Part shown: positions 61,401 to 64,000 of the stretch, in pieces
Position numbering within the stretch: position 1 is the stretch's first letter
Layout: each line of letters begins with the position of its first letter
Assembly (NCBI GenBank): GCA_021234535.1
Contig: CM037836.1
Span: 22,434,769-22,498,768 of the forward strand
DNA: 64,000 bases
Origin: Stichopus chloronotus
Lineage: Eukaryota; Echinodermata; Holothuroidea; Aspidochirotida; Stichopodidae
Direction: 5' to 3'
The notes under the pieces: model-generated
The model's input: only the letters and a program-made list of their open reading frames with translations
Databases searched by the model: none
Told to the model about the DNA's origin: nothing
Position numbers and translations under genes: made by a program

Positions 61401-62460
61401 ATCACAGATTGTTCTACTAGGTACACAGTGAGACTCAAGTTTATGGTCCTTTGTTAAAGAGTCTAAGGTGTTTCTGCAATGCCATGGCAATGTCTGGGTC
61501 ATAAAACCAATGTTTTATGGTCTAGATGTATTATTTTGTCCTTCAGTATGCCTTGAAAGATCAGGAGATTAGGTATTTTCTATTTGTTTTTATTTATGAC
61601 TGCTGCGGAGCTTTATGTTTCGACTTTAGGGGCTTTGATAGTGCCTGAGTTTTATTTTATCTTTGAACTTTGGTGTAAAGTTTCTTGTTTGAACAAAATT
61701 TAACTGTGATCATATATGTTCCATTTATTTGGCAGTGTCTGGTTTCTCTGTGGTCCCAGAGGAGAACCCTCCCACCCCTCTGAAGGTCTATGAGGAGGAC
61801 TCTGAAGGAAAGTTGAAACCCCCATCGTTGGACCCTGATGACCCTGTAACCTCACCTCCAGATCAGATGGTGGACCAGATCGAGAAGGAGAAGTCCGATG
61901 CAGAAGTCCTCCACGTAATGGAGGAGATCAGACCTGCTGACGAAGTGTCTGGCATGAACAGAATCGAGGAATTGGAACAGTTTGTCAAAGTCGACGAGGA
62001 AGAGAGCCAGCCACCCCCCTTGGAAGAGATTATCCAACCAAATAGCTCAAACCACGTGGAATCCACCCCACACGAAGAAGAAAAACCTGAGAGTCCGCGG
62101 GAGCCGTTGAAGGAGACCAAAGCGAACAACCATGTGACCTTTGCTGACAAGAAGGAAGATGAGGAGAAAGGGAAGACGGGATCAGGAGTACTGGCGAAAG
62201 TCTTGTTTACACTGGTACTGTTAATATGCGCTGTGGTTATATTCATCGTGGTTCTCTTTGAGACGAAAGTGGACTTTTTGGACCCTGTGAGGAAACTGGA
62301 CCAGGTCAAGATGGTGGAGAGTCTCTACTATCGCCCTGGCAGGAATTACGCCATTCACCAAGCCAACCACCTGTACGCTGACGTCCTCCAACCTTCAGCT
62401 AATTACGTCCACACCCAGTGGCACAAGATCGTCACAAAACAAGCCTCATCACCAAAGTAA
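4284..62460 (+). CDS. FRMD3: FERM domain-containing protein, FRMD3/FRMD5 family (5' partial, 9 exons in window)
   Basis: The gene is assembled from nine exons: join 4284-4463, 29586-29709, 48743-48830, 50892-51044, 54795-54886, 56036-56104, 58199-58267, 59669-59724, 61736-62460. All introns are GT-AG, all phases agree, and after the first split codon 518 codons follow including the TAA stop. Seen directly: F2-lobe motifs (FRVKFYP, LQLKRDLKKGRL, LGDY, SEF, YGIDPF), F3-lobe motifs (LGFSFRGVLLF, CALEQQAFF), the FA region (RRNSFRFKGTT, IQRTEPSVNR), an acidic linker, one transmembrane helix (residues ~428-451) and a 66-residue tail. Known of the family: FRMD3 and FRMD5 are band 4.1-type membrane-cytoskeleton adaptors whose order FERM, FA, linker, C-terminal transmembrane segment is the same. 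Inferred: a cortical scaffold at the plasma membrane. The F1 lobe and start codon lie upstream of the window. It may be the single invertebrate ancestor of vertebrate FRMD3 and FRMD5, so the symbol is approximate. Confidence 0.9.
7828..8139. repeat. Pair of tRNA-like SINE fragments in inverted orientation
   Basis: The forward fragment starts GGCCTCTGTGGTATAGTCG (7828). The reverse complement of about 8045-8128 reads GCCTCGTGGTGTAGTCAGGC then TTTTGCTCTCCATGCC. Both align through the A-box-like TGGTRTAGTC and the GCTCTC block, so they are one family placed head to head. A convincing B box is missing, hence modest confidence. Confidence 0.4.
9167..9510. mobile_element. TTAA-flanked MITE, family A copy 1
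   Basis: The 344-bp element runs from TTAAGGGAAATAGGGC to GCCCTATTTCCCTTTAA, an almost perfect inverted repeat starting in TTAA. It is clearly homologous over its whole length to 57558-57906 (shared blocks such as ACACCAACATGACATACAAA and AGATGCATCATTTGAATTTT). A TTAA target with an AGGG terminus suggests the Kolobok superfamily, with piggyBac as the alternative. It has no transposase, so it is non-autonomous. Confidence 0.85.
12960..13077 (-). repeat. tRNA-like SINE fragment
   Basis: On the minus strand, TGGATACAGTGGTGAAGCAC has A-box character and GGGATTCAAAC about 35 bases on resembles a B box, ahead of a C-rich body (CAGGTTTGGGCTGGTGGCCC). No CCA end or complete cloverleaf was found, so it is not a functional tRNA gene. 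Confidence 0.35.
14110..14374. mobile_element. Probable hAT-type element fragment
   Basis: The right end AAATCTTGGATCTGCCCCTG is the reverse complement of a CAGGGGCAGATCC-type hAT terminus. The left end GGAGGGGGGATCAAAG is only a loose match, and I could not confirm a target duplication. Confidence 0.35.
17072..17117. repeat. Short tandem repeat of TCATGTCACTTT
   Basis: About three and a half units of TTTCATGTCACTT follow one another with small changes. No function seen. Confidence 0.7.
18692..18720. repeat. 12-bp-arm hairpin AGCTCAACCCAC / GTGGGTAGAGCT
   Basis: The two 12-base arms differ from perfect complementarity at one pair and enclose GGAGT. It probably belongs to a dispersed repeat but only one copy was recognised here. 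Confidence 0.5.
19013..19388. mobile_element. TTAA-flanked MITE, family B copy 1
   Basis: The 376-bp element starts TTAAAGGGGCTCATTGAGTTG-like and ends CAACTCAATGAGCCTCTTTAA, giving inverted repeats of about 20 bp with TTAA at both ends. It is homologous throughout to 21559-21936 (for example GGAAACTTGAC, TCACATCCAATAGTTAT). No coding capacity. Kolobok-like or piggyBac-like by target site. Confidence 0.88.
20054..21448. mobile_element. Nested non-autonomous hAT-like element with 5-bp target duplication
   Basis: Ends CAGGGTTTCCCCTGG and CCAGGGGAAACCCTG are perfect 15-bp inverted repeats. TTATT immediately precedes the left end and follows the right end. Subterminal GAGGCGG/CCGCCTC blocks occur on both sides (near 20083 and 21411). 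At 1395 bp without a long open frame it is non-autonomous. hAT groups with 5-bp duplications are known; the assignment is inference. Confidence 0.8.
21559..21936. mobile_element. TTAA-flanked MITE, family B copy 2 (nested)
   Basis: The element runs from TTAAAGGGACTCATTGAGTTG-like to CAACTCAATGAGCCTCTTTAA, 378 bp, collinear with 19013-19388. It sits inside the outer hAT element 19692-22046, so it inserted later than that element. Confidence 0.87.
27385..27459. mobile_element. hAT-type terminal fragment
   Basis: The right end reads GTCCACAGGTTGGGCACCCCTG-like; reversed it is CAGGGGTGCCCAACCTGTGG, a common terminus of hAT (Charlie-like) elements. No matching left end was found nearby, so it is a solo fragment. 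Confidence 0.5.
28790..29235. repeat. Second cluster of the ~145-bp AGGTCA satellite, about three units
   Basis: The same unit as at 1597-2525: GATATCTCAAGAAG at 28798, then GGAGGTCA at about 28868, 29015 and 29157, each followed by a second or third AGGTCA-like half-site. It ends about 350 bases before the exon at 29586. Confidence 0.8.
29586..29709 (+). CDS. FRMD3: FRMD3/5 exon: central FERM F2 lobe
   Basis: The acceptor is ...TTCTTCACAG and the donor is TTGAG|GTGCCT. The split codon G|CA gives alanine, so Q-A-SLGDY reads straight through from the previous exon, as in other FERM proteins. The exon adds 40 residues with the conserved LGDY, a ...EEEH run, YASEF and a Leu/Lys-rich helix (KLRKRVEELH). 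It ends in phase 2. Introns of about 25.1 kb and 19.0 kb flank this 124-bp exon, so gene predictors could easily drop it. Confidence 0.92.
29880..30608. mobile_element. 729-bp inverted-repeat element, GATC-rich ends
   Basis: The left end ATGGTGGATCTTGATCT is repeated exactly in inverse at 30592-30608. TTGATCC/GGATCAAG-type words recur inside both ends (29932, 30484, 30578), which suggests subterminal binding sites. A clear target duplication was not found, so superfamily is open. No coding capacity. Confidence 0.7.
31440..31500 (+). repeat. Weak tRNA-like promoter pair inside hAT element
   Basis: TGGCTCATGCAGTT resembles an A box and GGGTTCGCTCCCC, 40 bases on, resembles a B box. This may be the head of a tRNA-derived SINE; no cloverleaf could be drawn. 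Confidence 0.25.
33321..33396. repeat. 76-bp near-perfect palindrome (foldback)
   Basis: Arms 33321-33355 and 33362-33396 are inverted copies (35 bases, three mismatches) around a 6-base loop. Arms begin GGTGGTCCTAG and contain GTTAAGTATAC. It lies inside the hAT element 30779-33906 and could be a tiny foldback insertion. Confidence 0.85.
34571..42056. mobile_element. 7.5-kb inverted-repeat element with GGACGA subterminal repeats
   Basis: The left end CCGTCTCGTCCAAGTTGAC (34571) and its reverse complement at 42056 are flanked by TA on each side; identity extends outward through a palindromic TACAGTA/TACTGTA, giving 28 matching bases in total. GGACGA or its complement recurs many times within about 240 bp of the left end and 170 bp of the right end. 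A TA target is typical of Tc1/mariner-type insertion, but the size and subterminal repeats are not. No open frame above about 146 codons and no recognisable transposase. Superfamily unassigned. Confidence 0.75.
36720..38560. repeat. Degenerate ~335-bp tandem array inside the 7.5-kb element
   Basis: An anchor with TTATTTCA...ATGCCGGTNTGGTCTCA recurs near 36915, 37690, 38030 and 38360; a second anchor (GCGTTAACACAGAACG) and a third (GCATCTCCCTAGT...CATCCCTTTGTGCAC at 37518 and 37790) keep the same order. A more decayed unit lies near 37260-37460. Four to five units in all. Confidence 0.7.
43284..43605. repeat. 322-bp direct repeat, left copy
   Basis: Starts CATGTGCCATAAATAAG and ends CTCTGTGACTGTAGA. 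It matches 44207-44528 with about six substitutions and no indel seen (about 98 percent). Confidence 0.93.
43606..44206. other. 601-bp segment between the direct repeats
   Basis: This segment occurs once. It is C/T-rich with more CpG than its surroundings and contains an open frame of 124 codons (43876-44250) with no recognised domain and hydrophobic, compositionally biased content. I do not call it a gene. Confidence 0.5.
44207..44528. repeat. 322-bp direct repeat, right copy
   Basis: Starts CATGTGCCGTAAATAAG, collinear with 43284-43605. The repeats do not begin TG and end CA, and no short target duplication flanks the pair, so an LTR interpretation is not supported. Confidence 0.93.
48743..48830 (+). 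CDS. FRMD3: FRMD3/5 exon: end of FERM F2 lobe
   Basis: The acceptor is a strong pyrimidine tract ending CCTCTTTCAG. The split codon AG|T gives serine. The 29 residues that follow hold the F2-to-F3 motif: SDAEGDFIEEASQL then MTYGIDPF, equivalent to the AE..FL..A..L..YGVD pattern of FERM domains. Two in-frame donors are possible, CAG|GTTACT at 48824 and ACT|GTGAGT at 48830. I chose 48830 because it fits the donor consensus better and keeps the spacing between YGIDP and LGF equal to what I recall for FRMD3. Phase 0. Confidence 0.9.
49375..49398. repeat. 24-bp palindrome centred on AAGCTTTTAAAAGCTT
   Basis: The inner 16 bases are a perfect palindrome and the outer CAAG/GTTG almost extend it. An A-rich purine tract follows about 30 bases later, as in some retroelement 3' ends, but no coding remnant was seen. 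Confidence 0.5.
49845..49866. repeat. (TG)n microsatellite
   Basis: About eleven uninterrupted TG units. Confidence 0.9.
50892..51044 (+). CDS. FRMD3: FRMD3/5 exon: first half of FERM F3 (PH-like) lobe
   Basis: This phase 0-0 exon of exactly 51 codons lies between GGACAG and CAG|GTAAAT. It encodes the beta-sandwich start of the F3 lobe: DLGKTQLILGFSFRGVLLF (substrate-groove strands), then STEW, the conserved Trp position of F..W..I.K, and DGKHLHITG. In band 4.1 proteins the F3 lobe binds short cytoplasmic tails and phosphoinositides. Binding here is inferred from family membership only. Confidence 0.92.
51431..52484. repeat. 1054-bp tandem duplication, unit 1
   Basis: Starts at TTGGCTCAAAGG. 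It is followed directly by unit 2 with only two differences noticed: an extra C at about 52119 (CAATCGTGTT versus CAATGTGTT) and A/G near 52391 (CAAGTATTG versus CAAGTGTTG). AATT is shared at the junctions. The unit contains no exon. Confidence 0.95.
52485..53539. repeat. 1054-bp tandem duplication, unit 2
   Basis: Head-to-tail copy of 51431-52484, ending TCATCTTTAATT before unique sequence CCCTAAAGGGG. The 1-base deletion shortens the open frame on the minus strand from 108 to 64 codons, but neither frame looks coding. Confidence 0.95.
54795..54886 (+). CDS. FRMD3: FRMD3/5 exon: end of FERM F3 lobe
   Basis: The acceptor is CTTTTATCTTACAG and the donor is TTC|GTGAGT. Thirty residues (ATKVKRSFHFPTSSEAE..., then GRCALEQQAFF) form the last strand and C-terminal helix of F3. 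Family members have C..EHH.FF or C.VE.QAFY at the end, which this matches. The Trp that usually stands two residues before the Cys is replaced: the sequence reads HAGRC. The exon ends in phase 2, and TC|C gives serine with the next exon. Confidence 0.9.
54887..56035 (+). other. Intron of 1.15 kb
   Basis: Donor GTGAGT; acceptor preceded by a T-rich tract. Nothing else seen. Confidence 0.85.
56036..56104 (+). CDS. FRMD3: FRMD3/5 exon: FERM-adjacent (FA) region, part 1
   Basis: This is a 69-bp exon after a T-rich tract ending CATCTCAACAG, with donor TTCAA|GTGAGT (phase 2). It encodes NNPQLTLRRSGSFVLRRNSF then RFK. The region is strongly basic with two RRxx(S) clusters; RRNS fits the basic PKA-type consensus R-R-x-S. 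The S.FRF.G core, completed by the next exon, is the signature of the FA segment just after FERM in band 4.1 proteins, a known place of phosphorylation control in that family. Regulation here is inferred. Confidence 0.88.
56105..58198 (+). other. Intron of 2.1 kb
   Basis: Donor GTGAGT; acceptor after TTTTTTTTGTCCCCTAACAG. Holds the MITE at 57558-57906 and otherwise AT-rich DNA. Confidence 0.85.
57558..57906. mobile_element. TTAA-flanked MITE, family A copy 2
   Basis: Ends are TTAAAGGGAAATAGG and CCCCATTTCCCTTTAA, and the interior is collinear with 9167-9510 with scattered substitutions and small indels. It lies in the intron 56105-58198 in the same orientation as copy 1. Two copies in one gene show the family is repetitive in this genome. 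Confidence 0.85.
58199..58267 (+). CDS. FRMD3: FRMD3/5 exon: FERM-adjacent (FA) region, part 2
   Basis: The acceptor is TTTTTTTGTCCCCTAACAG. An AG two bases later (58199-58200) would shift the frame, so 58199 is the start used. The split codon AA|A gives lysine. The exon encodes GTTLKEAQEKSSSIQRTEPS then VNR, aligning with the FRMD3 pattern G..AKE..E.SS.I.R.PP.V.R. Donor CAACAG|GTTTGT, phase 2. Confidence 0.9.
58268..59668 (+). other. Intron of 1.4 kb
   Basis: Donor GTTTGT, acceptor TTCAAG. Contains satellite fragments at 58600-59095 only. Confidence 0.85.
58600..59095. repeat. Fragments of the AGGTCA satellite family
   Basis: GAGGTTAAAGGTCATTTGAG at 58632 and ATGTCTCAAGAAGGGAAG near 59022 match the two most conserved blocks of the satellite. 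The spacing is larger than one unit, so these are decayed or interrupted copies inside the intron 58268-59668. Confidence 0.55.
59669..59724 (+). CDS. FRMD3: FRMD3/5 small basic exon after FA region
   Basis: This 56-bp exon lies between TATTCAAG and GATG|GTGACT (phase 1). It encodes LKPQVKGRRSRSLNDDAD. The RSRSLN run corresponds to an Arg/Ser-rich stretch at the same place in vertebrate FRMD3. The reading frame is imposed by both neighbours (AG|G = Arg; G|TG = Val). It is too short for ORF-based detection, so the support is splice sites, phase and the residual similarity. Confidence 0.8.
59725..61735 (+). other. Intron of 2.0 kb
   Basis: Donor GTGACT, acceptor TTTGGCAG. Contains a possible retroelement-like end near 60298-60371, G12 at 60943-60954 and an ATG microsatellite at 61079-61105. 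No exon seen. Confidence 0.8.
61079..61105. repeat. (ATG)n microsatellite
   Basis: About eight ATG/ATG-like units (TTATGATGATGATGATGATG then GTGATG). Confidence 0.85.
61736..62460 (+). CDS. FRMD3: FRMD3/5 terminal exon: acidic linker, transmembrane helix, C-terminal tail, stop
   Basis: The acceptor is TTATTTGGCAG; G|TG gives valine and 240 codons follow, ending in TAA. From residue 277: a Pro/Glu-rich linker (PPTPLKVYEED; EEESQPPPLEEI; PHEEEKPESPREP), a Lys-rich stretch, then one hydrophobic helix, VLAKVLFTLVLLICAVVIF onward, at about residues 428-451 (62188-62259). A tail follows beginning ETKVDFLDPVRKL with YYRPGR. Vertebrate FRMD3 also has a single hydrophobic segment followed by an acidic-start tail close to its C terminus, so I read this as homologous architecture even though the linker sequence is not conserved. 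A tail-anchored-like or type II topology (large N-terminal cytoplasmic part) is inferred. The Met at 61729 upstream of the acceptor is not used. Confidence 0.93.
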
Positions 62461-62643
62461 GTTAAGGAATCGATCGTAGGAGCGTTTTTTTTTTTTTTTA
62501 GTGAGGAGTGCATGGAAACAGATTTCAAGAAGATGTAAATTTTGTACAAATAGTTTGCTTTTGATAGCAGGAAACTTTGGAAAGTCTGGGTAGAAATATG
62601 TCAGGACAATAGATATCAAAAGATGTTAAGCTTGTGGTATTCA

Positions 62644-62651
62644 TGTAAATA
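62644..62651 (+). promoter_or_regulatory. Pumilio-type element UGUAAAUA (1)
   Basis: TGTAAATA matches the UGUANAUA consensus bound by PUF-family repressors and lies in the 3' UTR. Occupancy is inference. Confidence 0.4.
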
Positions 62652-63040
62652 ATACCAAGTTAAACCTCTTTTGTGCAAAGATATATTACAGCACAACCTC
62701 TTCTTTCAAATCGAGCAGTTTCTCTCTTGCACAAAAGTTACATGGTTTCTTTTTTCTTTTGAGCGGTGTTTCAACATTTTAAATGGACTTTTACCTCTTC
62801 TCTGTTAACAGTTGCCGTTGCAAACGGAAAAGATGGGGTACAGAAAATATTTATTGGTTGCGATTATGAATCTTCACTAAAATCTGAGTGGGTTTTACTA
62901 AGTTATTTCCTTTACTATTCCAAGTAACCAAAGTACAAAATGATTTTGGAAGGGGGATGAATGGTCAGAAATATCATCTTCCATCTATGGAATATCCTCA
63001 GAATTTGTGAATGAAAGGAAACATAGATTAGTGTACAGAA

Positions 63041-63048
63041 TGTAAATA
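63041..63048 (+). promoter_or_regulatory. Pumilio-type element UGUAAAUA (2)
   Basis: This is a second identical TGTAAATA in the same 3' UTR, about 400 bases after the first. Two copies in one UTR raise the chance of real PUF control, but an AT-rich UTR can give this 8-mer by chance. Confidence 0.4.
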
Positions 63049-63330
63049 TTTGGAGTTTTAATATTTCGCTCTTGCTACTTTTGAATCTCACGTAGAGAAC
63101 TTTTTCTTCCTGAAAATGTGGCGGGTCACATGTCAGGATGTCCGGCATGGTTGCAATCGATATAAGACAAGGGAAACTTCTCCTTGGTGGTAAATTTCTG
63201 ACCATGGCAGTCCCTTTTTTCTCTTTCAGACACTGCTTTAGAGGCTTTTGTTTCAAACTCTTGGTAGTTTGTAGTTTAGTTTTGACAATTACTTTTTGTC
63301 AGATGTGTATTCTAGTTGTCCTGTATTCTT

Positions 63331-63336
63331 AATAAA
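63331..63336 (+). terminator. Canonical poly(A) signal AATAAA
   Basis: CTTAATAAAACTAG lies 870 bases after the stop codon and a T-rich stretch (T9 at 63370) follows, as expected downstream of a cleavage site. It is the only clear AATAAA I saw between the stop codon and 63400. Confidence 0.7.
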
Positions 63337-63360
63337 ACTAGCCCATAATTTGTGCATGAA

Positions 63361-64000
63361 TTTGTTGTTTTTTTTTTCTTAAATTTGGTTAACATTCCTG
63401 TTGAGCCACTGCTGGTGGTGAGAAATATTTATGGTCGTGCCAAAAATTGATATGTTCCCCCTTCAAGCCACTGGGTTTATCTGAGGTTCTTGTCTGTGTG
63501 CATTGAATGGCCGACTTATTTAACCGTCGGTCCCTGAAATATTTGATGAAGTGTAATAGTATGTCTTTACCAATAATGGTAGTCACATGTATTTTTGGGA
63601 TTAAGTTTCCATACATGCTTAGCTTTACGAATATCTGTAGGATAGAACTAAAGACTCATTAGGACAGATGCTTGCGTGCCCCTTTTAATTACAATCAAGA
63701 TGCTATGAACAATGGTTACCATTGACAAAAACCTTGACAAACTGTTCTATTGAGCTATAAACTGTAGTTTGGGCCTTTTTCCTACCAATATTTGAGATAC
63801 CCATTATGTGGTGCCACACAGGGTGCATTTCAAACTCCTCTGGAGAAGCACTTTGTATTTTGCTTTCAACTTTGTGCAATTTTTGGTGTTATTTATTACC
63901 AATTTCATTTTTTTTTCCCCCCCTCCATCTCTTATGAGCTCTGCCTGAGTTTTCTTCTTTTGCTGTTTCCACCAATGTGGGTTTCATTTTAACCTCTAAG
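63361..64000. other. Downstream flanking DNA, no feature seen
   Basis: After the poly(A) signal there is a T9 tract and AT-rich sequence. The open frames are short and show no domain or splice context. Confidence 0.6.

Larger units (their letters stand above)
62461..63360 (+). other. 3' UTR of the FRMD3/5-like gene
   Basis: The stop codon is followed by about 0.9 kb without splice-like structure up to the AATAAA at 63331. It contains a T13 tract near 62487 and two UGUAAAUA motifs. The cleavage position about 15-30 bases after the signal is inferred. Confidence 0.7.

Noticed and set aside
61863..62309. 148-codon minus-strand open frame
   Set aside because: It is the antisense shadow of the terminal coding exon; Ser-rich translation comes from the Glu/Asp/Pro-rich sense strand.

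Overview
This is an animal (metazoan) genomic window. The evidence is a single spliced gene with GT-AG introns up to 25 kb, a poly(A) signal, CpG-poor AT-rich background, microsatellites and many DNA-transposon remnants. The gene keeps the whole layout of vertebrate FRMD3/FRMD5. A marine invertebrate deuterostome (echinoderm-like) is my best guess for the host, but that is inference and weakly held.

The one gene I can support runs on the + strand from 4284 (partial at its 5' end, earlier exons lie outside the window) to a TAA stop at 62460. Nine exons join in frame: 4284-4463, 29586-29709, 48743-48830, 50892-51044, 54795-54886, 56036-56104, 58199-58267, 59669-59724 and 61736-62460. They encode 517 residues: FERM F2 lobe, FERM F3 lobe, FERM-adjacent (FA) region, an acidic proline-rich linker, one transmembrane helix near residues 428-451 and a short C-terminal tail. 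The 3' UTR follows with two Pumilio-type sites and an AATAAA at 63331.

Everything else is intronic or flanking DNA shaped by repeats. Upstream of the first visible exon (1-4283) is a ~145-bp tandem satellite (1597-2525) that carries nuclear-receptor-like direct repeats; relatives occur near 28.8-29.2 kb and 58.6-59.1 kb. The 25-kb intron (4464-29585) holds two kinds of TTAA-flanked miniature element, tRNA-like SINE fragments and a nested set of hAT-like elements at 19692-22046. The 19-kb intron (29710-48742) is dominated by three inverted-repeat elements: 29880-30608, a 3.1-kb hAT element with a perfect 8-bp target duplication (30779-33906), and a 7.5-kb element with a GGACGA-rich subterminal architecture (34571-42056). 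It also has a 322-bp direct repeat flanking a ~600-bp segment (43284-44528). The intron at 51045-54794 contains a nearly perfect 1.05-kb tandem duplication (51431-53539).

No transposase, reverse transcriptase or other second protein gene could be supported. Across the host background a short palindromic motif family (CAGTACTG / TACTGTA / GTACAGTAC) is strikingly frequent and is sparse inside the inserted elements.
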